The position numbers were made by a program, and so were the translations under genes. DNA of 64,000 nt from Ruegeria lacuscaerulensis (GTDB lineage Bacteria > Pseudomonadota > Alphaproteobacteria > Rhodobacterales > Rhodobacteraceae): NCBI RefSeq assembly GCF_013033355.1, contig NZ_WQDY01000004.1, positions 301,720-365,719 on the forward strand, written 5' to 3'. Below, in pieces: positions 34,333 through 45,341 of this stretch. Position 1 is the stretch's first letter, and every line of letters starts with the position of its first letter. Under the pieces are notes generated by a model. That model worked only from the letters and a program-made list of their open reading frames with translations. It was not told the origin of the DNA and did not search any database.

Positions 34333-35820
34333 TCAGTCCTGACTTTCCAGAATGTCGCGCACCTTGGCGACCAGATCGCCGCGCGGCACTTCGAACTGGC
34401 TGGGGCGTTCTTTCCATTCCTCAAGCGTGGCGCTTTCGGCGATCTTGGCCCCAAGGATCAGGTCCTTGATCTGCACGATCCCACTGGCCTTTTCATCGCC
34501 CCCTTCGATCACCGCGATGGGAGAGTTCCGCTTGTCTGCGTATTTCAGCTGATTGCCAAAGTTCTTGGGGTTACCCAGATAGACCTCGGCCCGGATGCCT
34601 GCATTGCGCAGTTCGGCCACCATCGCCTGATAATCGGCCATGCGGTCGCGGTCCATTACGGTCACAACCACGGGACCAGTCGCCTGCGCGGCAATCCGGC
34701 CCTTTTCGCGCAGGGCGGCCAGCAACCGGTCAACTCCAATGGACACGCCAGTCGCAGGAACTTCCTGCCCGGTAAACCGCTTGACCAAGTCGTCATAGCG
34801 GCCGCCGCCCGAAACCGATCCGAACTGCCGCTTACGGCCTTTCTCATCGAAAATCTCAAAGGTCAGCTCGGCCTCATAAACCGGGCCGGTATAGTACCCG
34901 AGGCCCCGCACGACCGAGGGGTCGATCTCAATCCGGTCCGAGCCATAGCCGCCCGCATCAAGCAGAGCGCCGATCTGTTCCAACTCGGCAATCCCATCCG
35001 CGCCGATCTTGCTGTCGCCCACGGCAGCACGCAGGTTTGCCAGTGTACCGGCGGTATCCGCAGCCTTCGAGGTCAGGAAGGCAATCACTGGCTCGGCCTG
35101 ATCGTCGCTGAGGCCCACACCGTCGATGAACGCGCCCGAGGCATCCAGTCGGCCTTTGGTCAGCAGCTCGCGCACACCGGCTTCACCTACTTTGTCGAAC
35201 TTGTCGATGGTGCGCAGAACATTGTCGCGGGCGGCGGCATCTTCGCCCAGACCCATCGCCTCCAGCACGCCGTTCAGAACCTTGCGGTTATTCACCCGCA
35301 CCAGATAGTCGCCGCGAGGGATACCGACGGTTTCCAGCGTGTCCGACAGCATCGCGCAGATCTCGGCATCTGCAGCCATCGAGGCTGTGCCCACCGTATC
35401 CGCATCGCATTGATAAAACTGACGATACCGCCCCGGCCCCGGCTTTTCATTGCGCCAGACCGGACCCATCGCATAGCGGCGATAGGGCGTCGGCAGATCA
35501 TTGCGGTGCTGCGCGTAGACACGGGCCAGCGGCGCGGTCAGGTCATAGCGTAGGGCCATCCAGTCGCCGTTGTCGCCCTCATCAAACTCCTGCCACGCAA
35601 ACACACCCTCGTTCGGGCGATCCACATCGGGCAGGAACTTGCCCAACGCCTCGACCGTCTCAACCGCGCTGCTTTCCAGAGCGTCAAACCCGTACCGATG
35701 ATAGACATCCGCAATCGTCCGCAGCATCTCGGTGCGCTGCGAGACTTCCTGGCCGAAATAGTCGCGGAACCCTTTCGGCGTGACGGCCTTGGGGCGGGGC
35801 TGTTTCTTGGGCTTGGCCAT
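34333..35820 (-). CDS. hisS: Histidyl-tRNA synthetase
   Basis: Charges tRNA-His. The 495-residue protein shows motif 2 ([20 protein letters not shown]), the HisA motif region ([14 protein letters not shown]) and motif 3 ([20 protein letters not shown], then [10 protein letters not shown]), followed by the anticodon-binding domain ([18 protein letters not shown] to the C-terminus). The ATG is followed by a basic stretch [20 protein letters not shown], normal for alphaproteobacteria. First gene of hisS-hisZ-hisG. Confidence 0.97.
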   Translation of the reverse strand: MAKPKKQPRPKAVTPKGFRDYFGQEVSQRTEMLRTIADVYHRYGFDALESSAVETVEALGKFLPDVDRPNEGVFAWQEFDEGDNGDWMALRYDLTAPLARVYAQHRNDLPTPYRRYAMGPVWRNEKPGPGRYRQFYQCDADTVGTASMAADAEICAMLSDTLETVGIPRGDYLVRVNNRKVLNGVLEAMGLGEDAAARDNVLRTIDKFDKVGEAGVRELLTKGRLDASGAFIDGVGLSDDQAEPVIAFLTSKAADTAGTLANLRAAVGDSKIGADGIAELEQIGALLDAGGYGSDRIEIDPSVVRGLGYYTGPVYEAELTFEIFDEKGRKRQFGSVSGGGRYDDLVKRFTGQEVPATGVSIGVDRLLAALREKGRIAAQATGPVVVTVMDRDRMADYQAMVAELRNAGIRAEVYLGNPKNFGNQLKYADKRNSPIAVIEGGDEKASGIVQIKDLILGAKIAESATLEEWKERPSQFEVPRGDLVAKVRDILESQD

Positions 35821-35944
35821 GTGGGGCGTCCTTGCGGTTCATGTTCCGCGCGCGGTCTATCCCATGGCCCGCATCGGGGCAAGGCGCGCTTTCACTGGTG
35901 TTGAGGTCAAAGCGCCGCTATGACCACGCCCAAAGGAGAGCCCC

Positions 35945-36139
35945 ATGCAGCATCTGGAAGAGCAGATCGCCCACCTGACCCGCACGGTCGAAGAGCTGAA
36001 CACGGTCGTTACAACCCAACAGAGTGAGATCGATCGCCTGACCCGGCGCGTCGAGATGCTGTTGCAGCGCGAGGCTGAACGGGCGCAGGAAGGATCAGGT
36101 GGGGTCGTGTTCGGAGACGAACGCCCGCCGCATTACTGA
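35945..36139 (+). CDS. slyX: SlyX family protein
   Basis: A 64-residue coiled-coil protein: QHLEEQIAHLTRTVEELNTV followed by QQSEIDRLTRRVEMLLQREA, heptad pattern throughout, and the terminal PPHY that is a hallmark of SlyX. AAAGGAGAG precedes the ATG. Function is unknown; it is cytoplasmic and widespread in proteobacteria. It stands between divergent hisS and a convergent secreted-protein gene. Confidence 0.9.
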   Translation: MQHLEEQIAHLTRTVEELNTVVTTQQSEIDRLTRRVEMLLQREAERAQEGSGGVVFGDERPPHY

Positions 36140-36143
36140 CTGC

Positions 36144-36518
36144 TTATAGCCCCAGCGTCGTTTTCACCGCATTGTCGACCACACCTCCCAAAAGAGCGTT
36201 CTTGTCCGCAGCGCAGCCTTCGGAAAGCGCCGCTATGAAGGCTTCACGCAATTGGGCCTTTTCCTCATCGGTAGTTGCGTGATCTTCGATATTGATCTGA
36301 CGGTTATATAGCGACAGGGCCGTCATTTTCCCGACGACCTCTACGACAAAGGCTTCGTCTCCGTCTGCCTCTTCGGCAATCGACGCGCAGGTATAATGCA
36401 TCACTGGCAATGCATCCTGCACCATCTGTTCAGCCGCCTCATCCGCCGCAGCGAAAGTTGGCGTTATTAAGAGCACGGCGCTTAGGATCAGTCCGGAGGT
36501 GTTCATCATGGCTTTCAT
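36144..36518 (-). CDS. Small secreted protein of unknown function
   Basis: A 124-residue protein with a signal peptide (MKAMMNTSGLILSAVLLITP, cleavage near TFA-AADE) and an acidic, mostly helical mature part with two cysteines (YTCASIAEEADGDEAF and SEGCAADKNALLGG), which could form a disulfide. It starts within the end of the glycine-zipper gene (4-base overlap) and is probably co-expressed with it. I do not recognise a family. Confidence 0.7.
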   Translation of the reverse strand: MKAMMNTSGLILSAVLLITPTFAAADEAAEQMVQDALPVMHYTCASIAEEADGDEAFVVEVVGKMTALSLYNRQINIEDHATTDEEKAQLREAFIAALSEGCAADKNALLGGVVDNAVKTTLGL

Positions 36519-36727
36519 TTCCAGTTATGCCCGATGATCGCACCAGCTACGCCGCCGATTGCTGCGCCCTTGCCGTCTCCGACCAACGCCCCGACACCAG
36601 CCCCGATGAGCGCACCTTCGATTGTCTGCTTTTTCTTCTTGTCATCAGCCACCCCTGCCGAGGCAAATGCCAACGACGCCACAGCAGCAAGCGCAACAGT
36701 TCTGAACCCGAGACCTAAAATCACCAT
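36515..36727 (-). CDS. Glycine-zipper domain protein
   Basis: A 70-residue exported protein: signal peptide (VALAAVASLAFASAGVA), a KKKK basic stretch, then GALIGAGVGALVGDGKGAAI and GGVAGAIIGHNWK, a GxxxG-rich glycine zipper that packs in membranes. Such small proteins are linked to the outer membrane or envelope stress. AAAGGAGG lies 5-6 bases before the ATG. Overlaps the following secreted-protein gene by 4 bases. Confidence 0.82.
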   Translation of the reverse strand: MVILGLGFRTVALAAVASLAFASAGVADDKKKKQTIEGALIGAGVGALVGDGKGAAIGGVAGAIIGHNWK

Positions 36728-36804
36728 GTCAAATCCTCCTTTGGCCCGAAACCGACCGAAGTCAGCCTAGCCCGAGGGACTGTGTCTGGCAACAAAAGGC
36801 GGGG

Positions 36805-39800
36805 TCAGAACTCCTCGACCGACATCACGCCTTCCAGCGATTTGATCGCGCCTTTAATTTGCGGATTGATGGGGAAGTTCTGGCCCAGATCCATCTCGAC
36901 CTCGCCGGGCAATCCGGGCGCCATCAGCAGCAATTGGATAGGCCCGCGCGCGGCGTTTTTGGCCGCGCCAACCGCGTCCTCTAGCACTTTGGCCACGGTA
37001 GGCAGGGCCTGTTCCTCGTCCACAAAGATGCGCAGGCCGGTCGCACCCGCCTCGGCCACGACCGTATCCACCGGGCCGACAGAGCGGCCAAGCAGTTTCA
37101 GCTGATCAGCTTCCATTGTGGCCTCGGCGGTTAGTACAACTTGCGCGCCGGTTTCTAGATACTCGCGCGATTTCTCCAGCGTTTCCGAGAACAGCGTGAC
37201 CTCATACGCACCGCTGGGGTCCGAAAGCTGCGCAAAGGCAAACCGGTTGCCGCGCGCCGATTTTCGCTCCTGCCGACCGGCAACAACACCGGCCATCTTG
37301 GCGATGAACGGACCCGAACGTGCCTTTTCCGTCACCTCGTCCAGCGTCATGACCTGCTTGCGTTTCAGCGCAGGCATATAGTCGTCCAGCGGATGGCCCG
37401 AGAGGTAAAAGCCGATGGCCTTGAATTCTTCGCTCAGCCGTTCTGCGGGCAACCAATCGGGCGTGGGCGACAGGCGCGGTTCGGGCAGGTCATCGCCCGC
37501 CTCACCAAACAGCGACACTTGGTTCGAGTTCTTCTGTTCGTGGATCGCCGCCGAATACTGCACCAGCGGATCAAGGCTTTCGAACACACGGCGGCGGTTC
37601 TTGTCCAACTGATCGAACGCGCCCGCCCGCGCCATCATTTCCAACGGGCGTTTGCCGACCTTTTTCAGATCAACCCGGCGGGCGAAATCGAACAGGTTCA
37701 CAAAGGGCTTTTCCGCGCGACCATCGACCACCAGGTTCATCGCCTCAACGCCCACGTTTTTCAAGGCGCCCAGCGCATAGACAAGCTCTCCGTTCACCAC
37801 ATCGAAGGTCGCTTGAGATCGGTTCACGCAGGGCGGCACATAGGGCAACTCAAGCCCTTTGCGGACCTCTTCGAAATAGACGGCCAACTTGTCGGTCAGG
37901 TGGATATCGCAGTTCATGACACCGGCCATGAACTCGACCGGGTGGTTCGCCTTCAGCCAGCCGGTCTGGTAGCTGACCACCGCATAAGCCGCCGCGTGAG
38001 ATTTGTTGAAGCCATAATTGGCGAATTTCTCCAGCAGGTCGAAAACCTCGCTGGCTTTCTTGGCATCCACGCCGTTTTCACCCGCGCCCTTTTCGAATTT
38101 GGGGCGTTCGGCATCCATCGCCTCTTTGATCTTCTTACCCATCGCGCGGCGCAGCAGGTCGGCACCACCAAGGGAGTACCCAGCCATGACCTGAGCGATC
38201 TGCATCACCTGTTCCTGGTAAACGATGATGCCCTGTGTTTCCTCAAGGATATGGTCGATCAGCGGATGCACGGATTCAATTTTCCGCAACCCGTTCTTGA
38301 CCTCGCAATAGGTCGGTATGTTCTCCATCGGGCCGGGACGATACAGCGCCACAAGGGCGACAATATCCTCGATACAGGTCGGCTTCATGCGCTTGAGCGC
38401 ATCCATCATGCCCGAGGATTCCACCTGGAACACCGCCACCGTCTTGGCGGCGGAATAGAGCTTATACGTCGCCTCGTCGTCCAGCGGGATGGCATTGATC
38501 TGGTTCTCGGCCCCATCGGCGGGTTCATAGAGTTCCGTGCCATCCGCCGCGATGTGCAAAGGCCGCCCGGACTTGAAGATGATATCCATCGCGTTCTGAA
38601 TCACGGTCAGCGTCTTCAGGCCCAGAAAGTCGAACTTAACCAGCCCGGCCTGTTCCACCCATTTCATGTTGAACTGGGTCGCAGGCATGTCGGATCGCGG
38701 ATCCTGATACAGCGGCACCAGCGCATCCAGAGGCCGGTCGCCAATCACCACCCCCGCCGCGTGTGTCGAAGCGTTCCGCAACAGCCCCTCGACCTGTTGG
38801 CCATAGGTCAGCAAGCGGTCCACCACCTCTTCGTTCCGCGCCTCTTCGCGCAGGCGGGGTTCGTCTTTCAGAGCCTTTTCGATGGAAACAGGCTTTACGC
38901 CCTCGACCGGGATCATCTTGGACAGGCGGTCCACCTGCCCGTAGGGCATCTGCAGCACCCGCCCGATATCGCGCACAGCGGCCTTGGACAGCAACGCACC
39001 AAAGGTGATGATCTGCCCCACCTTGTCGCGCCCGTATTTCTGCTGCACGTAACGGATCACCTCTTCGCGGCGATCCATGCAGAAGTCGATATCGAAGTCG
39101 GGCATCGAGACCCGCTCCGGGTTCAGAAACCGTTCGAACAGCAGCGAATACCGCAACGGATCAAGGTCGGTGATCGTCAGCGCATAGGCCACAAGCGAGC
39201 CCGCACCCGAGCCCCGCCCCGGCCCCACCGGAATGTCGTGATCTTTGGCCCATTGGATGAAGTCGGCAACGATCAGGAAGTAGCCGGGAAAGCCCATCCC
39301 TTCGATAATGCCAAGCTCAAAATCCAGCCGTTCCTGATACTCCTCGGGCGTCACCGCATGCGGGATCACGGCCAAACGTTTCTGCAGGCCCTCATTGGCG
39401 ATGCGGCGCAGTTCGGCCACTTCATCATCGGCAAATTTCGGCAGGATCGGATCGCGGCGATAAGCCATGAACGCACAGCGCTTGGCGATTTCGACCGTGT
39501 TCTCAATCGCTTCGGGCAAATCGGCGAACAGCGTCACCATTTCCTGCTGCGACTTGAAATAGTGTTGGGCTGTCAGGCGGCGGCGGCCGTCCTGTTGGTC
39601 GACATAGGCGCCCTCGGCGATACAGATCAGCGCGTCATGCGCCTCATACATGTCGGTGGTCGGGAAGTAGACGTCATTGGTGGCGACCAGAGGCAGGTTC
39701 TTGGCATAGGCCATCTCGACATGGCCACGCTCGGTCAGGCGTTCGGCCTCGGGCTGGCCACCCTCGCCCGGGTGGCGCTGCAATTCGACATACAGCCGAT

Positions 39801-40305
39801 CCGGGAAGATCCCGGCCAGCCGATCCACCAAAGCCTCAGCCGCTGGGCGCTGGCCCTGTTGCAGCAGCATCCCCACAGGCCCTTCCGGCCCACCGGTCAA
39901 GCAGATCAAGCCGTCCGAGCGATCCGCCAACTCCTCCAACGTGACCTGCGGTAACTGCCCGCCCTTGTCCACATAAAGGCAGGAACTCAGCTTCATCAGG
40001 TTCTCATACCCCACCTCAGACTGCGCCAGCAGCACCAGCGGCGCGGGGGCTTTGGGCTTTTCCCCCGGCTGCGCTTGCAGGTAAGACAGATCGACCTGAC
40101 AGCCCATGATCGGCTGCACGCCGGCCCCGCTGGCGGTCACGGAAAACTCCAACGCCGAGAACATCGAATTGGTGTCAGTAACGGCGATGGCGGGCATATC
40201 GGCCTTTTCACACAGGCCAGGCAGCTTTTTCAGCCGCACGGCCCCTTCCAGCAGGGAATATTCTGTGTGAACACGAAGGTGGATGAATCGAGGAGTGCTG
40301 CTCAT
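36805..40305 (-). CDS. dnaE: DNA polymerase III alpha subunit
   Basis: Replicative polymerase catalytic subunit, 1166 residues from the ATG at 40305 (MSSTPRFIHLRVHTEYSLLE); a TTG three codons upstream is not needed. The PHP domain is at the N-terminus, then the PolC-type catalytic core with VGPGRGSGAGSLVAYALTIT and PDFDIDFCMDRREEVIRYVQ (the catalytic Asp pair), the GFNKSHAAAYAVVSYQTGWL segment and a C-terminal OB fold (FIAKMAGVVAGRQERKS). It stands alone, as usual for alphaproteobacterial dnaE1. Confidence 0.97.
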   Translation of the reverse strand: MSSTPRFIHLRVHTEYSLLEGAVRLKKLPGLCEKADMPAIAVTDTNSMFSALEFSVTASGAGVQPIMGCQVDLSYLQAQPGEKPKAPAPLVLLAQSEVGYENLMKLSSCLYVDKGGQLPQVTLEELADRSDGLICLTGGPEGPVGMLLQQGQRPAAEALVDRLAGIFPDRLYVELQRHPGEGGQPEAERLTERGHVEMAYAKNLPLVATNDVYFPTTDMYEAHDALICIAEGAYVDQQDGRRRLTAQHYFKSQQEMVTLFADLPEAIENTVEIAKRCAFMAYRRDPILPKFADDEVAELRRIANEGLQKRLAVIPHAVTPEEYQERLDFELGIIEGMGFPGYFLIVADFIQWAKDHDIPVGPGRGSGAGSLVAYALTITDLDPLRYSLLFERFLNPERVSMPDFDIDFCMDRREEVIRYVQQKYGRDKVGQIITFGALLSKAAVRDIGRVLQMPYGQVDRLSKMIPVEGVKPVSIEKALKDEPRLREEARNEEVVDRLLTYGQQVEGLLRNASTHAAGVVIGDRPLDALVPLYQDPRSDMPATQFNMKWVEQAGLVKFDFLGLKTLTVIQNAMDIIFKSGRPLHIAADGTELYEPADGAENQINAIPLDDEATYKLYSAAKTVAVFQVESSGMMDALKRMKPTCIEDIVALVALYRPGPMENIPTYCEVKNGLRKIESVHPLIDHILEETQGIIVYQEQVMQIAQVMAGYSLGGADLLRRAMGKKIKEAMDAERPKFEKGAGENGVDAKKASEVFDLLEKFANYGFNKSHAAAYAVVSYQTGWLKANHPVEFMAGVMNCDIHLTDKLAVYFEEVRKGLELPYVPPCVNRSQATFDVVNGELVYALGALKNVGVEAMNLVVDGRAEKPFVNLFDFARRVDLKKVGKRPLEMMARAGAFDQLDKNRRRVFESLDPLVQYSAAIHEQKNSNQVSLFGEAGDDLPEPRLSPTPDWLPAERLSEEFKAIGFYLSGHPLDDYMPALKRKQVMTLDEVTEKARSGPFIAKMAGVVAGRQERKSARGNRFAFAQLSDPSGAYEVTLFSETLEKSREYLETGAQVVLTAEATMEADQLKLLGRSVGPVDTVVAEAGATGLRIFVDEEQALPTVAKVLEDAVGAAKNAARGPIQLLLMAPGLPGEVEMDLGQNFPINPQIKGAIKSLEGVMSVEEF

Positions 40306-40648
40306 GAAGCCCAAGCTATCCCAGCCAGGCGCGCGGCAAAAGCGGGAACCGCATAGATGGAATGCCTAAAAAATCAGCTTGGATTATTCGGCTTTTCCAG
40401 AAGGTGCTTCGGCAGCAGCAACGACCCAAGAAGGCAAAACACTTTAATTTCAAAGCTCTGCGCGGTAGACACCAATTTCAAATTCATCGCCGTCCGGTGT
40501 AATGGTACATCCCACAGGCAGTTTTTCTTGCCAGATCGGGTGAGCTATTTCTAACATCTGACGGCAAGCTATTCGCCCGCCACTCTTTCTACGTCGCATC
40601 GAAGGAGGGCCGCAGGGGCGCAACCGGGTAAGGCGACGGGTTTCACGC
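40306..40648. promoter_or_regulatory. Intergenic region between dnaE and xdhA
   Basis: About 340 bases between divergent genes. It must carry both promoters. A 35-codon minus frame (40557-40450, starting MLEIAHPIWQEKLPVG) has a natural-looking composition but no ribosome site and no known relative, so I do not call it a gene. Confidence 0.4.
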
Positions 40649-42007
40649 ATGAACATCACGTTTCTTCTGAACGGAGAGACAGTGGAGCTGTCGGATGTCG
40701 ATCCGACCGCCACCCTGCTGGACTGGCTGCGCGAGGATCGCGGCCTGACCGGCACCAAGGAAGGCTGCAACGAAGGCGACTGCGGCGCTTGCACCGTGAT
40801 GGTGACAGATGAGGGCGGTGCTAAGGCTTTGAACGCTTGCATCCTGTTCCTGCCCCAGTTGCACGGTAAGGCCGTGCGCACCGTCGAAGGCGCAAGCGGT
40901 CCGAATGGCGAGGCGCACCCTGTGCAGCAGGCGATGGTCGATCTGCACGGATCGCAATGCGGTTTCTGCACACCGGGCTTCGTCATGTCGATGGTCGCCA
41001 GCCACGCAAATGGCGCGACCGACCATGACACGCAACTGGCCGGGAACCTGTGCCGCTGCACGGGCTATGCCCCAATCATCCGCGCCGCCACGGCTATCGA
41101 GGCAATGCCTGTACCAGTCTGGGTCAAGGACGCGCCCGTGGATGCCGATGCCCAACCAATGCTGCCCACGTCATCGGACGAACTGGCCGCGATCTACGCA
41201 GATCACCCGGAGGCCACCTTGATTGCCGGAGCGACCGATGTGGGCCTCTGGGTCACCAAACAGCTGCGCGAATTGGATCCGGTGATTTTCCTGAACCGCT
41301 GCGACGACCTCAAGAACATCACTATTACCGAGGGTGAAATCCGCCTCGGGACCATGGTCGACATGAACCGGATGGGCGCGGCGCTGGCCGATCTCCACCC
41401 CTCCTACGCCGAAATGATCCGCCGCTATGCCAGCGTGCAGGTTCGCCACGCCGCCACCGTGGGCGGCAATATCGCCAACGGCTCCCCCATCGGAGACAAC
41501 CCGCCCGCCCTGATCGCCCTTGGTGCAACTCTGCACCTGCGCAAGGGCGACACGCGCCGGTCGATCCCGCTCGAAGATTTTTTCATCGACTACGGCAAAC
41601 AGGACCGCGCGCCCGGAGAATTTGTCGAGGCGGTCAGCTTCCTCCGCCAGCCAGATCGCCTGAAATGCTACAAGCTCAGCAAGCGGTTCGATCAGGATAT
41701 CTCAGCCGTCTGCGGCTGCTTCAACATCACCGTCACGGACGGCACCGTTAGCCAGGCGCGCATTGCGTTTGGCGGCATGGCGGGCATTCCGAAGCGGGCC
41801 ACCCATGTCGAGGCCGCATTGATCGGCAAACCCTGGACCGCTGCGACCATTCAGGCCGCGCTGCCCGCCTTTGCTGACGATTACCAACCACTCACGGATA
41901 TGCGCGCCTCGGCCACCTATCGTCTGGAAACCGCCAAGGCGATGCTGGAGCGGTATTTCCTCGAAGATCAGGGCGAAGTGACCGACGTACTGAAGGTGAC
42001 GGCATGA
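40649..42007 (+). CDS. xdhA: Xanthine dehydrogenase small subunit (Fe-S and FAD)
   Basis: Electron-transfer subunit of the molybdenum xanthine dehydrogenase. The plant-type [2Fe-2S] cluster binds via [14 protein letters not shown] (residues 44-57), the second cluster via CGFCTPGFV and [11 protein letters not shown] (109-151), and the FAD domain follows ([20 protein letters not shown] and [20 protein letters not shown]). At 452 residues it is full length. Its last bases overlap the xdhB start (ATGA), so the subunits are co-translated. Confidence 0.95.
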   Translation: MNITFLLNGETVELSDVDPTATLLDWLREDRGLTGTKEGCNEGDCGACTVMVTDEGGAKALNACILFLPQLHGKAVRTVEGASGPNGEAHPVQQAMVDLHGSQCGFCTPGFVMSMVASHANGATDHDTQLAGNLCRCTGYAPIIRAATAIEAMPVPVWVKDAPVDADAQPMLPTSSDELAAIYADHPEATLIAGATDVGLWVTKQLRELDPVIFLNRCDDLKNITITEGEIRLGTMVDMNRMGAALADLHPSYAEMIRRYASVQVRHAATVGGNIANGSPIGDNPPALIALGATLHLRKGDTRRSIPLEDFFIDYGKQDRAPGEFVEAVSFLRQPDRLKCYKLSKRFDQDISAVCGCFNITVTDGTVSQARIAFGGMAGIPKRATHVEAALIGKPWTAATIQAALPAFADDYQPLTDMRASATYRLETAKAMLERYFLEDQGEVTDVLKVTA

Positions 42008-44406
42008 GCGTGACCAAACCCCTCCCCCATGACGCAGCCCCGCTGCATGTCGCAGGCGTTGCGCGATACGTGGATGATATCCCAACGCCCAAAGGCACGC
42101 TGCATCTGGCCTTTGGCCTCAGCCCGATTGCCAAGGGCACAATCATCGCGATGGACCTGTCGGCGGTTAAAGCCGCCGAGGGTGTGGTGCAGGTGATGAC
42201 GGCGGATGACCTGCCCTTTGCCAATGATGTCTCGCCCTCGATCCATGATGAGCCGCTGCTGTCGGACGGAACGGTCCATTATATCGGCCAGCCGGTGTTT
42301 CTGGTGGTGGCGACCAGCCATCTGGCCGCCCGCAAGGCTGCACGGCTGGGCAAGATTGACTATGCCGAAGACACACCGATCCTGACAATCGAAGAGGCGC
42401 TGGCCGCCGACAGCCGGTTCGAGGACGGCCCCCGCATCTATGCCAAGGGCGACGCGGACGCAGCCATTGCCAACGCGCGCCATGTGATTGAAGGCAGTTT
42501 CGAACTTGGCGGGCAGGAGCATTTCTATCTGGAGGGCCAAGCCGCTCTGGCCGTGCCGAATGAAGGCGCGGACATGCTGGTCCACAGTTCGACCCAGCAC
42601 CCGACCGAGATTCAGCACAAGGTAGCTGATGCTTTGGGCGTTCCCATGCACGCCGTGCGGGTCGAAACCCGTCGGATGGGCGGAGGATTCGGCGGCAAGG
42701 AAAGTCAGGGCAACGCTCTGGCGGTGGCTTGCGCCATCGCCGCCCGCGCCACCGGCAAGGCCTGCAAGATGCGATATGACCGCGATGATGACATGATCAT
42801 CACCGGCAAGCGTCACGCCTTCCGCATTGCCTACAAAGCTGGGTTTGATGAGAACGGCCATGTTCAGGGCGTCTCGTTCCATCACTACGTCATCTGCGGC
42901 TGGGCACAGGACCTGTCCCTGCCCGTCGCCGACCGCGCGATGCTGCACTCGGACAACGCCTATCTGCTGCCGAATGCCCGGATTGAAAGCCATCGTCTGA
43001 AGACCAACACCCAATCTGCGACCGCCTATCGCGGGTTCGGCGGGCCGCAGGGCATGGTCGGGATCGAACGTGTCATGGATCACGCCGCGCACGCGCTTGG
43101 GCTGGACCCGGTCGAGCTGCGTCGCCGCAACTACTATGAGCCTGCGCATAAAGTGGCCGATCAGCCGCTGCACGCGAAACCACTGGGTCATCCCGACCCG
43201 CACGAAGACCTGACCAGCCGAGGTGCTGTGGAAACCGGGAGCGCCCCCGTTCGTCCCCTACCCGCAGGCGGCAACACCACGCCTTACGGTATGGAGGTCA
43301 GCGATTTCGAACTGCACGGCATGACCGAAGCGCTTCTGAAATCCAGCGACTATGCCGCTCGCAAGGCCGCCATCGCCGAGTGGAACGCCAAGAACGGCGT
43401 GATAAAGAAGGGTATCGCCTTCTCGCCGGTCAAATTCGGGATTTCCTTTACGCTGACCCACCTCAATCAGGCGGGCGCACTGGTGCATGTGTATCAGGAT
43501 GGCTCGGTCCACCTGAACCATGGCGGGACCGAGATGGGACAGGGCCTGTTCCAAAAGGTCGCGCAAGTGGCCGCATCGCGGTTCGGCATTCCGCTGGAGA
43601 TGGTCAAGATTACCGCCACCGACACGGCCAAAGTGCCGAATACCTCGGCCACGGCAGCGTCCTCGGGCAGCGATCTGAACGGGATGGCTGTGAAAGCCGC
43701 CTGTGACACGATCCGCGACCGGATGACGGACTATCTGGCCGAACGGCACCAGGCCGATCCCGCGACTGTGACCTTCACGGATGGGCATGTCTTAGTTGGC
43801 GAGGAACGCTATACCTTCGCCGAAGCCGCCGCTCTGGCCTATCAGGGCCGCATCAGCCTGTCGGCGACCGGCTTCTACAAAACGCCCAAGATCGAATGGG
43901 ACCGGATCGCAGGCAGAGGGCGACCTTTCTTTTACTTTGCCTACGGCGCGTCTGTCACCGAGGTCGTGGTGGACACGCTGACCGGCGAAAACCGCATTCT
44001 TCGCACCGATATCCTGCATGATGCGGGGGCCTCGCTGAACCCCGCGCTGGATATCGGGCAGGTCGAAGGCGGTTATGTGCAAGGCGCAGGATGGCTGACG
44101 ACCGAGGAACTGGTCTGGGACGGCAAGGGCAACCTGCGCACCCATGCGCCGTCGACCTATAAAATTCCCGCCTGTTCCGACCGGCCCGATTTCTTCAACG
44201 TCGCGCTTTGGGATGGCGAGAACCACGAGGACACGATCTATCGGTCCAAAGCGGTTGGTGAGCCGCCCTTCATGCTAGGTATTTCTGCGTGGTTGGCCCT
44301 GTCGAACGCAGTGGCGGCCAGCGGGGATGGCTACCCGGCCCTGAACGCGCCCGCCACGGCAGAGGAACTCTGGCGCGGTGTCCAGCGGATGAAAGGCGGC
44401 ACCTGA
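42004..44406 (+). CDS. xdhB: Xanthine dehydrogenase molybdopterin-binding large subunit
   Basis: Catalytic subunit oxidising hypoxanthine and xanthine to urate; 800 residues. Molybdenum-cofactor segments include [60 protein letters not shown] and the C-terminal [15 protein letters not shown] with the conserved Glu that acts as base. Domain a/b and MoCo domains are complete. It overlaps both neighbours by a few bases and is followed by the maturation factor gene. Confidence 0.95.
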   Translation: MSVTKPLPHDAAPLHVAGVARYVDDIPTPKGTLHLAFGLSPIAKGTIIAMDLSAVKAAEGVVQVMTADDLPFANDVSPSIHDEPLLSDGTVHYIGQPVFLVVATSHLAARKAARLGKIDYAEDTPILTIEEALAADSRFEDGPRIYAKGDADAAIANARHVIEGSFELGGQEHFYLEGQAALAVPNEGADMLVHSSTQHPTEIQHKVADALGVPMHAVRVETRRMGGGFGGKESQGNALAVACAIAARATGKACKMRYDRDDDMIITGKRHAFRIAYKAGFDENGHVQGVSFHHYVICGWAQDLSLPVADRAMLHSDNAYLLPNARIESHRLKTNTQSATAYRGFGGPQGMVGIERVMDHAAHALGLDPVELRRRNYYEPAHKVADQPLHAKPLGHPDPHEDLTSRGAVETGSAPVRPLPAGGNTTPYGMEVSDFELHGMTEALLKSSDYAARKAAIAEWNAKNGVIKKGIAFSPVKFGISFTLTHLNQAGALVHVYQDGSVHLNHGGTEMGQGLFQKVAQVAASRFGIPLEMVKITATDTAKVPNTSATAASSGSDLNGMAVKAACDTIRDRMTDYLAERHQADPATVTFTDGHVLVGEERYTFAEAAALAYQGRISLSATGFYKTPKIEWDRIAGRGRPFFYFAYGASVTEVVVDTLTGENRILRTDILHDAGASLNPALDIGQVEGGYVQGAGWLTTEELVWDGKGNLRTHAPSTYKIPACSDRPDFFNVALWDGENHEDTIYRSKAVGEPPFMLGISAWLALSNAVAASGDGYPALNAPATAEELWRGVQRMKGGT

Positions 44407-45341
44407 TGGGATTTGACCTTGAAGCTCTGCAGGAGGCGGTCAAGATTCACGGGCGCGTGACCCGCGTGGTCATCGCTGCCATCAAAGGCTCGTCCCCGCG
44501 CGAGGTCGGCACCGCCATGCTGGTTTGGGCGGACGGTCAGTCCGGCACGATCGGTGGCGGTACGCTGGAGCATCAGGCAGCGCTCGCCGCACGGGCGCAG
44601 TCCGTCCCAATGCGACTGACCCACCATGCGCTTGGCCCCGATATGGGCCAATGCTGCGGAGGGGCGGTCTCGCTTTTGAGCGAGGTTTACGACCAACACG
44701 CGTTGGACGCGCTGGATGAGACAGTCATCGCACGTGCCCCGTCAGGCGGCGATATGCCACTTTCGGTCAAGCGCCTGCTGGCCGCAGCCCGCGCGCAGGG
44801 CGTCGCGCCCGAGCCGCAATTGATCGACGGCTGGATGGTCGAACCCGTTCACAAACCGACCCGGCAGCTATGGATTTGGGGCGCAGGCCATGTGGGGCGG
44901 GCGCTGGTTGAGGTGCTGTCGCCCCTGCCTGATCTTGCGATCACATGGGTCGATACCGGCCTTGAACGCTTTCCCACGCAGATCCCGACCAGTGTCACCC
45001 CGATTCCAACGCCCAAACCCGCCGCTCTGGTCCGGCACGCCCCAGCCGATGCCGAGCATCTTGTGCTTACTTATTCACATAATCTGGACCTGGAGCTGTG
45101 TAATCGCCTTTTGACGCATGGTTTTGGCTTTGCTGGCCTCATCGGCTCAGCTACGAAATGGGCGCGATTCCGGTCGCGGCTGACAACCCTTGGCCATTCC
45201 CCGGAACGGATCAGGCAGATCACCTGCCCGATTGGCGATCCTGGTCTGGGCAAACACCCGCAGATGATCGCCATTGGCGTCGCCGCGCAACTACTGCGCC
45301 CGGCTTGGCAGAACGAACTGAAGAAGGACCAGAGCGCGTGA
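44406..45341 (+). CDS. xdhC: Xanthine dehydrogenase maturation factor XdhC
   Basis: Molybdenum-cofactor chaperone that inserts sulfurated MoCo into XdhB. The 311 residues show the N-terminal XdhC/CoxI domain (IKGSSPREVGTAMLVWADGQ, then GTIGGGTLEHQAA and GPDMGQCCGGAVSLL with the conserved CC pair) and the C-terminal Rossmann domain (LWIWGAGHVGRALVEVLSPL). The ATG at 44406 overlaps the xdhB stop by one base, and its own stop overlaps the ABC ATPase start. Complete xdhABC. Confidence 0.93.
   Translation: MGFDLEALQEAVKIHGRVTRVVIAAIKGSSPREVGTAMLVWADGQSGTIGGGTLEHQAALAARAQSVPMRLTHHALGPDMGQCCGGAVSLLSEVYDQHALDALDETVIARAPSGGDMPLSVKRLLAAARAQGVAPEPQLIDGWMVEPVHKPTRQLWIWGAGHVGRALVEVLSPLPDLAITWVDTGLERFPTQIPTSVTPIPTPKPAALVRHAPADAEHLVLTYSHNLDLELCNRLLTHGFGFAGLIGSATKWARFRSRLTTLGHSPERIRQITCPIGDPGLGKHPQMIAIGVAAQLLRPAWQNELKKDQSA

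Noticed and set aside
37393..39954. An 853-codon open frame opposite dnaE
   Set aside because: Antisense shadow of dnaE; no motif, no ribosome site.
40450..40557. A 35-codon minus-strand frame between dnaE and xdhA
   Set aside because: No ribosome site or relative; too short to support.
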